Position numbers and translations under genes: made by a program. Positions 43,404-51,573 of a stretch of DNA of 64,000 nucleotides are shown here, piece after piece. Source of the DNA: Actinernus sp. WN-2022 (taxonomy: Eukaryota; Cnidaria; Anthozoa; Actiniaria; Actinernidae); NCBI GenBank assembly GCA_030867875.1, contig JAOWCC010000019.1:34019976-34083975 (forward strand), written 5' to 3'. Within the stretch, counting starts at the first letter, position 1. Each line of letters starts with the position of its first letter. The notes below the pieces were generated by a model. The model did not search any database. It worked only from the letters and a program-made list of their open reading frames with translations, and was not told where the DNA came from.

Positions 43404-44684
43404 CTACGATCTCAATAATATCTTGCCGTTAGATTGTGTGAGCTCAATGTCTTGTTCATACAAAACAAGTGCATACACACTGTAGTCTACATTAGTTGCT
43501 GCTGATAATTTATATTTGAATGCGAGTTTTGTAGTACCATCCTTAATATCTTGTTTCTGATTTTCGAGGTTGAAGTAAATAAATGGGAAAATGGTACTAA
43601 AATTTGACCTAGTCAAAAGAGTTCCTCCGTTGTAGTCATTTTTAGCATGTACATATTCCAACACACCTCTATAAACTCTAGACATCTCTGTATTTGGCAT
43701 GTATTCGCTTTCGGGATAATGATTACCATTCCCTACTTCGAGATGGCAACTCGTAAGTGTTTTTGCATCGCACACTGAAAAAGTGTTGTATAGAAATGGA
43801 TTCGCTGTTTGCAAATCTTGATTTACGTCATTCGATATCCATACAAATACATGTCGTGGCCTATTGATTCCTGAAGATATTTTGAATGTACCTGTTTGTT
43901 GACTAGTAGAGTTGCCTCTCTCAACCATCTCCCTTAGATAAGACCATTTATGTGGTTTCAGATATTTACTCATATATTGGCTCTCTCCTTCAGGTGTGAA
44001 GATGATTCTTGGTACCCATAATTTGAACTTCGTAATAAGAACTCTACAAGCAGCACCAGCTTGCCAAATTAGATTGGCATCACTTTCTAGAGTAATTTGT
44101 ACTTCAACCTTAGTGTTAGGCATAAGTTCGTCTTCAAACGCTTCAAAAAATGAGTACCTATTAAGAGGTATTTCTGTATTCACAGTTGAAGACGTACCAA
44201 GCAATGCCTTCCTGTGGGCAAAACCTATGTTGTGTGCTACCTGTGCGACTCTCTCTTCAGCACCTCTACTAGTATCGAGATAGTAGAATTCATTTGTAGC
44301 ACTACTATTAGCAAAGGAAGCGTCGTATTCAAGTAGGTTCTTAATATTTACGGTTTGGTTTGCATTATTATTGTCGTATACTTGTATGCCATTTACTTTA
44401 ATGACGATTTCTTTAATCAATGAATGAGATCCATTTACTATACCATTATGGTCATCAATAGCTATGTTTCCACCATCAGCCTGTAATTGAACCTTAAAGT
44501 CGGTTTCTATTCTAGCATTATACCAATCAAAAGGAGCTATTTCGCCAGAATTATCACCAACGAATCTATATCCAGTTTTGACTTGACTTCCTCCATTAGC
44601 TACTTGCGTTACTAGAGGCGTTTCTAGATCGAAAGAGACATCTTCATACCTTTGAACATATTTAGGATTTCTAAAGCTTTCCAT
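43404..44684 (-). CDS. mcp: Major capsid protein, double jelly-roll
   Basis: 426 residues with alternating beta-rich segments and no membrane helix. Recognisable pieces are DVSFDLETPLVTQV at the N-terminus, GYRFVGDNSGEIAPFDWYNA, LIKEIVIKVNGIQVYDNNN, RYSFFEAFEDELMPNTKVEV (end of first jelly-roll), KFKLWVPRIIFTPEGESQYM, RPRHVFVWISNDVNQDLQ and YSVYALVLYEQDIELTQS. Two successive jelly-roll-like halves and the position between the minor capsid and virion proteins fit the Polinton major capsid. The ATG at 44684 follows CTAATCTATTAATATAACA. No lesion is seen. Confidence 0.9.
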   Translation of the reverse strand: MESFRNPKYVQRYEDVSFDLETPLVTQVANGGSQVKTGYRFVGDNSGEIAPFDWYNARIETDFKVQLQADGGNIAIDDHNGIVNGSHSLIKEIVIKVNGIQVYDNNNANQTVNIKNLLEYDASFANSSATNEFYYLDTSRGAEERVAQVAHNIGFAHRKALLGTSSTVNTEIPLNRYSFFEAFEDELMPNTKVEVQITLESDANLIWQAGAACRVLITKFKLWVPRIIFTPEGESQYMSKYLKPHKWSYLREMVERGNSTSQQTGTFKISSGINRPRHVFVWISNDVNQDLQTANPFLYNTFSVCDAKTLTSCHLEVGNGNHYPESEYMPNTEMSRVYRGVLEYVHAKNDYNGGTLLTRSNFSTIFPFIYFNLENQKQDIKDGTTKLAFKYKLSAATNVDYSVYALVLYEQDIELTQSNGKILLRS

Positions 44685-44721
44685 TGTTATATTAATAGAT
44701 TAGATAAAACGATCGCATTAA

Positions 44722-45069
44722 TTACAATCTTAGCCTTCGAAGTTTTCCAGATCCACTTAATAGACGCTGAACACGTTCGTTTATCTCATAATCTGATGGA
44801 GCATCTTGGTTGATTGGTTGATTGATAACGTGCTCAGGCTCTTTTCCTCTATTCTTCTGTAATATATTAATAATTTTATCTCCAGCTTTATTCGATACAG
44901 TTGTTGCGACTTTCTTCGATGCATCTTTGACTGTCTTCTTTATGGTCTTACCAAGCATTCTACGTGCAAAATTAGTGACTGAGTCGAATATACCATCGCC
45001 GTAAACATGCTTATAGACGCGCTTTCCTATGGTAGGATCGTATTTCTTTTTGTATTCACAATGTCTCAT
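44722..45069 (-). CDS. Small basic virion-associated protein, unknown
   Basis: 115 residues. The N-terminus reads MRHCEYKKKYDPTIGKRVYK; a hydrophobic/amphipathic GDGIFDSVTNFARRMLGKTI is followed by a lysine-rich KKTVKDASKKVATTVSNKAG and an arginine-rich end (GSGKLRRLRL). A short upstream TAATCTAACGTAATATAT directly abuts its ATG. It lies between the two capsid genes. Basic character suggests a core or DNA-condensing protein, or a pVI-like membrane-lytic peptide; I cannot decide. Confidence 0.8.
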   Translation of the reverse strand: MRHCEYKKKYDPTIGKRVYKHVYGDGIFDSVTNFARRMLGKTIKKTVKDASKKVATTVSNKAGDKIINILQKNRGKEPEHVINQPINQDAPSDYEINERVQRLLSGSGKLRRLRL

Positions 45070-45084
45070 ATATATTACGTTAGA

Positions 45085-45864
45085 TTATTGTGTAGTGGAT
45101 CTCAATATTATAGTCATATGCCATTCAATTCCATTTAGATTTACTGGTCTTCTTATTGAGTCCGTTATATAGAAACGCATTTTGCTGATGATGTTTGTTG
45201 AAACTGAATTGAATAATGCTCTTTTTGGCTCAACAGTAAATGGGTATGATCGAGTGAAACCGTCTGTTGGAATGACGAATAGAGTATTGCTATTAGATCC
45301 TCCAACGATGCTGTCATTTATAATATCTGTATTCACGTGTAGCGTATCGATACTATTAGTAATGTTCGGTAACTTGGATCCGTACTCAGTCGTATTGACG
45401 ATTTTTTTATCGAATCCAATGAGTTCTCCAAAATTGGATCCTCTTAGGTCTAATTGGTAGTTATTACTAATTTCAACGACTACTTTGTATGTGGTTAATA
45501 CAAAGATTACGTTAATATCAAACTTATCTACACCATTGACTGTGGTATTGTGGCCATTTGTTTTCATTATTTGATGTAAATAATCATTTATGTCATGGTA
45601 AGAATACATTCCATTAGGGAATATCACTGTAGTCCATGTACTTCCGTCATGACTATATTTTATGGTGTTGTTGTCATATTCTGGAGTGATATTTTGCCAT
45701 GAGTATGTCATTGATATCTTATCCACAGCCACTTCGTGTTCCTTGTCAGAAGGAAGAATTATTGAAGGATTAAATTTTATGGTGAAATTTTCAGACTTAC
45801 TCACACCACGCTTTTCTCTATCAACAGATGAGATATATATTGCTCTTTCTCTTACATTCGACAT
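45085..45864 (-). CDS. Penton-like minor capsid protein, single jelly-roll
   Basis: 259 residues, beta-rich. Conserved-looking pieces are RERAIYISSVDREKRGVSKS near the start, FTIKFNPSIILPSDKEHEVA, ISMTYSWQNITPEYDNNTIK, FPNGMYSYHDINDYLHQIM, NYQLDLRGSNFGELIGFDKK and RPVNLNGIEWHMTIILR at the end. Length and the closing strand fit Polinton minor capsid proteins that form the pentameric vertices. The ATG at 45864 is immediately preceded by TAATCAAATAGTATA. Intact. Confidence 0.87.
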   Translation of the reverse strand: MSNVRERAIYISSVDREKRGVSKSENFTIKFNPSIILPSDKEHEVAVDKISMTYSWQNITPEYDNNTIKYSHDGSTWTTVIFPNGMYSYHDINDYLHQIMKTNGHNTTVNGVDKFDINVIFVLTTYKVVVEISNNYQLDLRGSNFGELIGFDKKIVNTTEYGSKLPNITNSIDTLHVNTDIINDSIVGGSNSNTLFVIPTDGFTRSYPFTVEPKRALFNSVSTNIISKMRFYITDSIRRPVNLNGIEWHMTIILRSTTQ

Positions 45865-45879
45865 TATACTATTTGATTA
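45865..45879 (-). promoter_or_regulatory. Start-proximal promoter-like motif of the minor capsid gene
   Basis: TAATCAAATAGTATA directly joined to the ATG. The identical 15-mer precedes the collagen-like gene at 47676-47690. Confidence 0.65.
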
Positions 45880-46938
45880 CATAATATATTCATCCAACAA
45901 TTTCTCGAGATGGTCATTAGAAAATACATTCAACCGTCTCAATGTGTGTGCAACCTCTGAGAACTCGTTTTTGAGTGAATCGTTACCTGCTACAATCGAG
46001 CCACCAAGCAATTCCAAACGATTCAATAGATCTCGTGGATTATTATAGTATACTACTCCAGCTCCTATTTTAGAGTACTTTTTAGATGTTCTATGTATTG
46101 GTATTTCACTCAACTCATTTAAATCATTGAAAATCGTCTTAGAGAGATTGCTATACTTCTTTTTACTGTTGAACCTTTTCGTAAGTAAATCAAGTGTGTC
46201 AAAATCAACTCTCTTATCATATACCTTTTCACCATCTTTATAGGCCATTAAATTTAATTGACCAAATAACTTTGGCAAATCGATATTCAAGTTGCCATAT
46301 TGTCCTCCACTAGTGATCTTGTAAGCATTTCGTTTTGGTTGGTTGTAAATACCCTTTCCTGATTGCAGTGTCTTTATTCCTTCTTCAGTAACACCTATTC
46401 GTTTTCTATATTTTCTTATTGCATCAATCTCCCTAATGTATTTAGCAATTTCAGATTTGTTCTGGCTCTTAGCTTTTTTCGTTGTAGAAAGATGACCTTG
46501 TTTTTGACCCAATGTTTTATTGAGATCACTACTTTCTTTCATAATATCACCAACTGTTTTATCATCCTTTAATGTGTCGAATAGAACCTTAGATGGTAAC
46601 GGTAATTTATATTTCTCCATAATGGCGAATTCTTCAGGTGTAAATCCTCTATCCATATCAGATACGATTTTCATTACATCTTTTCCATCAGTTATGGCTA
46701 GTTGTTGAGCGTATGTGCTTGGCTTATTTGCAGACTTAATGTACTCTTCCCTTAAACCACTTATCTCATCGATCTCTTTTTCCAGTTGTTGAACAATTGG
46801 TTTATACACTTCTTTTTGTTTTTCATATTTGTTCTGCTTAGTATTTTCTTCATCTTTAATGACTTTACGAACAATATCAACCATTTTACCAGATTCAATC
46901 TTTGGAATAGCATACCTCTCAAACTCATTTATATCCAT
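45877..46938 (-). CDS. Polinton coiled-coil protein, unknown
   Basis: 353 residues from the ATG at 46938; an ATG five codons upstream at 46953 sits in a TATATA run and is less likely. The protein is charged and largely helical: a coiled coil near residues 40-70 (KQKEVYKPIVQQLEKEIDEI) is followed by further helices with QKSEIAKYIREIDAIRKYRK-like runs. The middle has GKGIYNQPKRNAYKITSGGQ and a beta-like LNIDLPKLFGQLNLMAYKDG. The C-terminus reads NDHLEKLLDEYIM. It is divergently placed 80 bp from the ATPase. A scaffold or tegument-like role is possible, but there is no direct evidence. Confidence 0.82.
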   Translation of the reverse strand: MDINEFERYAIPKIESGKMVDIVRKVIKDEENTKQNKYEKQKEVYKPIVQQLEKEIDEISGLREEYIKSANKPSTYAQQLAITDGKDVMKIVSDMDRGFTPEEFAIMEKYKLPLPSKVLFDTLKDDKTVGDIMKESSDLNKTLGQKQGHLSTTKKAKSQNKSEIAKYIREIDAIRKYRKRIGVTEEGIKTLQSGKGIYNQPKRNAYKITSGGQYGNLNIDLPKLFGQLNLMAYKDGEKVYDKRVDFDTLDLLTKRFNSKKKYSNLSKTIFNDLNELSEIPIHRTSKKYSKIGAGVVYYNNPRDLLNRLELLGGSIVAGNDSLKNEFSEVAHTLRRLNVFSNDHLEKLLDEYIM

Positions 46939-46953
46939 TATATATATATACAT

Positions 46954-47034
46954 TATATAACTTATCTCAACTTATCTTTTTTACGACGTATATCAAGAAC
47001 TTAGCGTTAAATAGTATATCTAATATGTATATAA
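46954..47034. promoter_or_regulatory. Divergent promoter region of the Polinton
   Basis: An 81-bp gap separates the leftward virion gene block from the rightward ATPase block. It holds TATATATATA on the left side and, for the ATPase, TTAAATAGTATA at 47007-47018 and ATATGTATATAA just before the ATG. Confidence 0.55.
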
Positions 47035-47673
47035 ATGGATATTCCAAATTATGACAACGGAAACGATGCTGTTACGAATTATAAACAAATATGCCATTTC
47101 ATGCCAAAGAATAATTTTAGAATGCTAATCTGTGGACCGAGTGGAAGTGGTAAAACGAACGTCTTGATTCACATGCTTATGAAGCCATTATTGTATTACG
47201 ACAAAGTCTATTTATATGCTAAGAATTTAGAGCAACAACAATATCAGGATTTGATGAAACAGTTTCATGAAATTAGTAACCATGTAGATTACGACGTCAT
47301 TGAGTGTAGTAATGATGATATTATCAATGTTTGCGAACTCGATAGTGACAGTCAGAAACTCGTTATATTCGATGATTTCGTATGTGAAAAGAATCAGAAA
47401 CCACTAATTGATTACTTCATTAGAGGTAGACATAAAAATTGCAGCGTGATCTACTTAAGTCAAAGTTTCTATAAGACCCCAAAAGATATACGATTGAATT
47501 GTTCTCATTATTGTGTATTCGAGTTTCCAAGCACTAATGAACGAGGCCTCATATCTCGAGAACTGGGAGTAAGCAAAGAGCAATATGGGGGCGCTACTAG
47601 AGAACCGTATTCATTCTTATATGTTGACAAGCCAGCGAAAACGATTAGGAGAAATTTCTATGGAAAGGTTTAA
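47035..47673 (+). CDS. FtsK/HerA-type DNA-packaging ATPase
   Basis: 212 residues. Walker A is GPSGSGKT (residues 34-41), Walker B is LVIFDDF (~108-115), and a downstream FIRGRHKNCSVIYLSQSFYK segment matches the sensor/Gln region of A32-like packaging ATPases. It would pump the element's DNA into capsids. It is the first gene of the rightward block, with a start-proximal AT-rich motif. The next ATG follows 19 bp after the stop. Intact. Confidence 0.95.
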   Translation: MDIPNYDNGNDAVTNYKQICHFMPKNNFRMLICGPSGSGKTNVLIHMLMKPLLYYDKVYLYAKNLEQQQYQDLMKQFHEISNHVDYDVIECSNDDIINVCELDSDSQKLVIFDDFVCEKNQKPLIDYFIRGRHKNCSVIYLSQSFYKTPKDIRLNCSHYCVFEFPSTNERGLISRELGVSKEQYGGATREPYSFLYVDKPAKTIRRNFYGKV

Positions 47674-47675
47674 TA

Positions 47676-47690
47676 TAATCAAATAGTATA
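47676..47690 (+). promoter_or_regulatory. Start-proximal promoter-like motif of the collagen-like gene
   Basis: TAATCAAATAGTATA, two bases before the ATG at 47693. Identical to the motif at 45865-45879. Confidence 0.65.
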
Positions 47691-47692
47691 TA

Positions 47693-49132
47693 ATGGGGAT
47701 TTTTAATGATTTGGATAACAAAGAACAAGATCCAAAAGGAGGGTCAAAAGGCGATAAAGGCGACCCAGGTCTCCAAGGTCCAAAAGGCGACAAGGGAGAT
47801 ATTGGAATAACAGGACCACAAGGAAGTATAGGACCACAGGGAGCATTAGGTCAACGTGGTTTAACGGGAAATCAAGGCACGATAGGATCGAAAGGCGATA
47901 AAGGCGATATTGGAATAACAGGACCAAAAGGAAGCATGGGACCACAGGGAGCATTAGGTCAACGTGGTTTAACGGGAAATCAAGGCACGATAGGATCGAA
48001 AGGCGATAAAGGCGATATTGGAATAACAGGACCAAAAGGAAGCATGGGAGCACAGGGAGCATTAGGTCAACGTGGTTTAACAGGAAATCAAGGCGCCACT
48101 GGTGCTCAAGGGCCTGGATCTAGCGTTACGTATGGTAGTCAAACATTCAATTGTGGTAATTTCCTTATGAATTCTAGTAATTGGACATCATCAAGCAGCG
48201 TAAGCTCATTCATAATCATAAATGATGCATACTCTATGAATAATATCACTCCAGAACATCAAGGTTTTAGAATTCTAGAGACCTTCAAACCTAACTCAAC
48301 AGAAAAGTTGACTATGACTCTACCAAAAAATAGTAATCCAGCCTTAGGATTAAAAGGCAACAGCGACTATGCAGTTCGGGTCGAAGCTTATGCAAACATT
48401 GGATCCATAACACTAAACTCTTTATCAATCGAACAGAATTTAAGTTTCACATCAAACACGTTAAAAATTGGAAGGATAGGATCTACAAACACTGCTTTCC
48501 AAGAGCTAAGCATAACGACATCTGCCAATGATATAGGTAAACTATCGTTTACATTGAGTCATAATCAGTCAACCAATCAGCTAATAGTAATCTATGTCGC
48601 AATCGTTGCTGGAGCATTGGATGCAAACACCTTCGTGAATCCAGCATCATTCGATGACGTCTCACTTATTATACCAACTCAGATTAAGGATATAGTACCG
48701 ATTAGACCAACCATCTATGGTAATGTCGTTAACGAAAGGTTAAGATATCAAACAAGAAGTGTGCTTACAGAAATTCCTAAGTTGACGGTCACATTACCAG
48801 GTGGAAATGTGTTATATCGAATACAATGTCGCTTATATATTAGATCAAGTAGAGACGACACAGATATAGTTTTCACAAACAGAAAAAATGGTGTATACGT
48901 TAACATATTCAATATGCGTATAAAAAGAGGTTCACTTGCTGATGTTCCTCTGAATAATGCGTATTACTTGTTTCAAAGAGATGTGGATACAACATATTAT
49001 TTGATGATACAAACACAATCTGGAGCAGTTGTTAACATCAATTGGAATTCGCAACAATCTTACATAACAGCCGAAAAATGGGATGGTCTGAATGTCGTAC
49101 ACGATTCATCCGATAATATAATAATTGGATAA
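47693..49132 (+). CDS. Collagen-repeat fibre-like protein
   Basis: 479 residues. After the short MGIFNDLDNKEQDPKGG head come about 40 Gly-X-Y triplets (residues ~20-142; for example GDKGDIGITGPKGSMGPQG), built from 36-residue/108-bp direct repeats at the DNA level. The rest (~145-479) is beta-rich with two parts: one around QTFNCGNFLMNSSNWTSSSS, and a C-terminal one around LYRIQCRLYIRSSRDDTD and AYYLFQRDVDTTYYLMIQTQ. No signal peptide is seen. A collagen stalk with a globular head is the design of several viral fibres, so an attachment role is likely but inferred. The head shares a CRLYI motif and the first five residues (MGIFN) with the next gene. Confidence 0.85.
   Translation: MGIFNDLDNKEQDPKGGSKGDKGDPGLQGPKGDKGDIGITGPQGSIGPQGALGQRGLTGNQGTIGSKGDKGDIGITGPKGSMGPQGALGQRGLTGNQGTIGSKGDKGDIGITGPKGSMGAQGALGQRGLTGNQGATGAQGPGSSVTYGSQTFNCGNFLMNSSNWTSSSSVSSFIIINDAYSMNNITPEHQGFRILETFKPNSTEKLTMTLPKNSNPALGLKGNSDYAVRVEAYANIGSITLNSLSIEQNLSFTSNTLKIGRIGSTNTAFQELSITTSANDIGKLSFTLSHNQSTNQLIVIYVAIVAGALDANTFVNPASFDDVSLIIPTQIKDIVPIRPTIYGNVVNERLRYQTRSVLTEIPKLTVTLPGGNVLYRIQCRLYIRSSRDDTDIVFTNRKNGVYVNIFNMRIKRGSLADVPLNNAYYLFQRDVDTTYYLMIQTQSGAVVNINWNSQQSYITAEKWDGLNVVHDSSDNIIIG
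47760..48110. repeat. 108-bp direct repeats encoding Gly-X-Y tract
   Basis: Nearly identical 108-bp units (for example starting with GGCACGATAGGATCGAAAGG at about 47875 and 47983) encode the collagen tract. They would allow length change by slippage or unequal exchange. The antisense frame here is a leucine-rich shadow. Confidence 0.9.
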
Positions 49133-49154
49133 TCGTATAACGTAATAATATATA

Positions 49155-49766
49155 ATGGGAATATTTAATATGGACGATAGAATAGAAAAACGACCAACAA
49201 TCAATACTATGAGCTCTAGGATAGTCAATATTAATGCGAAAGAGATTTCACTCTTATGGCTTCAACGCGATACCGATTGGATCGACATACCAAATTACGA
49301 AATACAGCTAACACCAAAAAACACTAACATGATGCGCCTTTCATGTCGCCTATATATCTCTAATAACACGGGAGGAGGGAATTTCTTCTTTCGTTGGGTC
49401 CTATTAACACCAACATCAATTGTAGGCCACCATTTACAAACGATTATCGGCGTAAATAATTTACCAGATGCGGCACTCGGTGTGAGGAATAGATGTGCAT
49501 TTGGATCACAACCACCAAGAGATCCAGAGACATTAGTTTGCGTTTCAGACGTTTCTTTCCATGAGAATTTTGGTAACAGCATTCTACACACATATAAGCT
49601 GCAGTGTAAGATCACTGATACAGGAACTATGGTATTGAATAGACTGTATAATGGCGCTAATCAGACATTTAATGGGTATGTGAAATCGTCAATAATGGTC
49701 GAGGAAATCGCAGGAATGACCAAAAAAACTGCTCAAAATGGGATAAACGAATATACATCAAACTAA
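49155..49766 (+). CDS. Fibre-head-related protein, unknown
   Basis: 203 residues starting MGIFNMDDRIEKRPTINTMS. It contains WIDIPNYEIQLTPKNTNMMR followed by LSCRLYISNNTGGGNFFFRW, resembling the C-terminal part of the collagen-repeat protein. There is no collagen tract, signal peptide or membrane helix. It lies 22 bp after the collagen-like gene, and its ATG is preceded by TAATCGTATAACGTAATAAT-type sequence. It is probably a second surface or attachment protein derived from a shared head domain. Function unproven. Confidence 0.8.
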   Translation: MGIFNMDDRIEKRPTINTMSSRIVNINAKEISLLWLQRDTDWIDIPNYEIQLTPKNTNMMRLSCRLYISNNTGGGNFFFRWVLLTPTSIVGHHLQTIIGVNNLPDAALGVRNRCAFGSQPPRDPETLVCVSDVSFHENFGNSILHTYKLQCKITDTGTMVLNRLYNGANQTFNGYVKSSIMVEEIAGMTKKTAQNGINEYTSN

Positions 49767-49790
49767 TAATGTAATCATATGATATAAGTA

Positions 49791-50285
49791 ATGGTAAAAA
49801 CAAAAATCGAGATCTTCAACTTCAATCATATAGACAAGAACTTGAGTGAAGCCAATGTCGAAATGCTAAAAAAGCTATATGCACACTACCACAAAAAATG
49901 CTTCTGTCACAAGCAAGCATACAAACGATTCAAAAAGGTCAATACAATTCTGCATGCAACATCAATTGGACTCACTAGCACTGGCGTAATCGTTGGATCC
50001 GTAACGCTAAATCCAATCATTCTTGGTACTATTTCAGGTGCTGGATTGGTGCTCCAAGGAATACTAAAATCGAAAAACTACAATAGGAAGACAGAAATGA
50101 GTAAATTCGCTTACACTTCATATCAAAAGATTCTAAATAAAATAAGGGCATATCTACGTGGAGAAGAACTAGACATCGAAAAATTCACATTAGAGTTGAA
50201 CTGGTTGGATGATCAAGTATCAGACCTATGTCCAATAGTCGATCACTTTAAAGCTAAATACGATAACAAGTATACGATTACCTAA
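49791..50285 (+). CDS. Two-helix membrane protein (SLATT-like layout), unknown
   Basis: 164 residues. A soluble N-terminal helix (DKNLSEANVEMLKKLYAHYH) precedes two hydrophobic segments (HATSIGLTSTGVIVGSVTL and PIILGTISGAGLVLQGILK, residues ~58-95) forming a hairpin. A cytosolic-type helical tail follows (TSYQKILNKIRAYLRGEELD, FTLELNWLDDQVSDLCPIVD). The layout resembles SLATT-like proteins. Similar proteins occur in other invertebrate Polintons as I recall, without known function. It could act in membrane association or exit. The ATG is preceded by TAATCATATGATATAAGTA. Intact. Confidence 0.78.
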   Translation: MVKTKIEIFNFNHIDKNLSEANVEMLKKLYAHYHKKCFCHKQAYKRFKKVNTILHATSIGLTSTGVIVGSVTLNPIILGTISGAGLVLQGILKSKNYNRKTEMSKFAYTSYQKILNKIRAYLRGEELDIEKFTLELNWLDDQVSDLCPIVDHFKAKYDNKYTIT

Positions 50286-50315
50286 ACTATAACGATCTCT
50301 TTCTCGAGTTCCTTC

Positions 50316-50918
50316 TCAAACCTTCTTGTCAACTCTCTTCGCGAAAACATCATTATTAGTCTTTATACGATGCCAATTATTCATTTTGCAAACTCTCCTC
50401 CACAAGATCTCATATTGTCGGATAGTCTTCTTTCCAATAGGTCTTACGCATTTAGTCATGTTGACTTTATAATTCGAGTTCTGGCTTTCATGAAATTCCA
50501 ATTGGAACAGCTTATAAAATATGTAATCTAAAATTGGATATCTCTTCCTAGATCCTAATTGAGCCATAGCATTTTCAAGCTGACTAAAACATTCGAGGAT
50601 CTTCTTGCGTTCATTGAATCGTAAATCGAATTTAAACATGATGTTATCTATATGGTACTTTCTGTGGTAAACAGACTTTCTCCTAATTCGGTATCTATTC
50701 TCATAGTAGTCGATATATGGAGGCCTCAAATCATATCCATAAACGATACCACAACTTTGGCAGACATCCATACCATTATCATTAATCATCTCTATCTTCT
50801 CACAACACGCTTCGTTCTCTTTTTCACGTACGTAATCTATCAATTGCTCATCACAGAAAGGACATTTGAAATCTCCCATATTCTTAAATTCATTATGGAT
50901 CTCTGAATTACAGTTCAT
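50316..50918 (-). CDS. VLTF3-like late transcription factor
   Basis: 200 residues. A zinc-binding N-terminus has KCPFCDEQLIDYV (~18-31) and a later MDVCQSCGIVYGYD (~50-63), a TFIIB/VLTF-type ribbon. Then comes YRIRRKSVYHRKYHIDNIMF (~76-95), typical of the poxvirus late transcription factor 3 family, followed by RKRYPILDYIFYKLFQL and IRQYEILWRRVCKMNNW near the end. In large DNA viruses VLTF3 activates late promoters. The gene faces left into the membrane protein gene, 30 bp apart tail-to-tail. Its own ATG is preceded by TAATATGATAGTATA. Intact. Confidence 0.82.
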   Translation of the reverse strand: MNCNSEIHNEFKNMGDFKCPFCDEQLIDYVREKENEACCEKIEMINDNGMDVCQSCGIVYGYDLRPPYIDYYENRYRIRRKSVYHRKYHIDNIMFKFDLRFNERKKILECFSQLENAMAQLGSRKRYPILDYIFYKLFQLEFHESQNSNYKVNMTKCVRPIGKKTIRQYEILWRRVCKMNNWHRIKTNNDVFAKRVDKKV

Positions 50919-50920
50919 TC

Positions 50921-50935
50921 TATACTATCATATTA
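50921..50935 (-). promoter_or_regulatory. Start-proximal promoter-like motif of the VLTF3-like gene
   Basis: TAATATGATAGTATA lies two bases before the ATG, matching the capsid and collagen gene motif in 12 of 15 positions (TAAT-N3-ATAGTATA). Confidence 0.55.
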
Positions 50936-51084
50936 GAAATTAAATCTTTAGATAGATGCATCAGAAAGTCAATACGAGGAGGATTAGAGTATGGTTCCAT
51001 AAGATGAGAATCATGATATAGAATCGACGAAAAATACTATAGAAACGCGAGAATCAAATCGATCTTCATTCTTCCATTCGTAAT

Positions 51085-51573
51085 TCTTCACTCATCGTTC
51101 TCCACTCTTACCATGCACCAGCATCCATTACATAGAGAAGAAACTCGCAGAAGTCAATATATGGTAATAGCGGATAGCAATCAAGGCAATGAAGCCATTA
51201 GAATGGATAGCTTAGAATGCAACTACGAAAAGTTGAATACTATAGTAAGAGAAGAATGAAGAGAAGAATTCGATATCCAAAGATTGAAACCAGTTATGGA
51301 GATTTCCAAGAATTCGACATCCAAAGATTGAAACCGGTTATGGAGATTTCCAAGAATTTGACATCCAAAGATTGAACTGGTTAAACCGGTTATGAAGAAT
51401 TTCAAGAATTCGACCACGCCCTAAATTGACCACGCCCTAAATAATTCCAAGGATAGTAGTACAGTAGTACAGTAGTATCGAGGGTGGGGAGAGACCTTCT
51501 TTGAGGTCGACAACGGATTATTTCGATCTCGAAGAGATTGAAATGGTCCGGTGCCCCCACCCTCTATACTACT
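51085..51573. repeat. Polinton right terminal inverted repeat
   Basis: Mirror of 35667-36205 with few substitutions; it contains the hairpin arms (51471-51489, 51555-51573) and the iterons (51255-51417). It lacks the ~55 bp seen only on the left. Confidence 0.95.

Larger units (their letters stand above)
35667..51573. mobile_element. Complete Polinton/Maverick (polintovirus-like) element, 15.9 kb
   Basis: The element is bounded by 6-bp target duplications and ~0.5-kb terminal inverted repeats that start with AG. It encodes the diagnostic set: protein-primed family B DNA polymerase, retroviral-type integrase with chromodomain, FtsK/HerA-type packaging ATPase, adenovirus-type cysteine protease, double-jelly-roll major capsid and penton-like minor capsid, plus PLA2-like, collagen-repeat, two-helix membrane, VLTF3-like and several small proteins. 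Most frames are long and unbroken and the TIRs are near identical, so the copy is young. Two genes (integrase, protease) lack a visible ATG. Polintons replicate through their own polymerase with a terminal protein and integrate through the integrase; capsid genes imply that virions may form, although virions have not been widely demonstrated. Confidence 0.97.

Noticed and set aside
47703..48062. Leucine-rich minus-strand frame with internal repeats
   Set aside because: Antisense shadow of the collagen repeats; the plus frame is the coding one.
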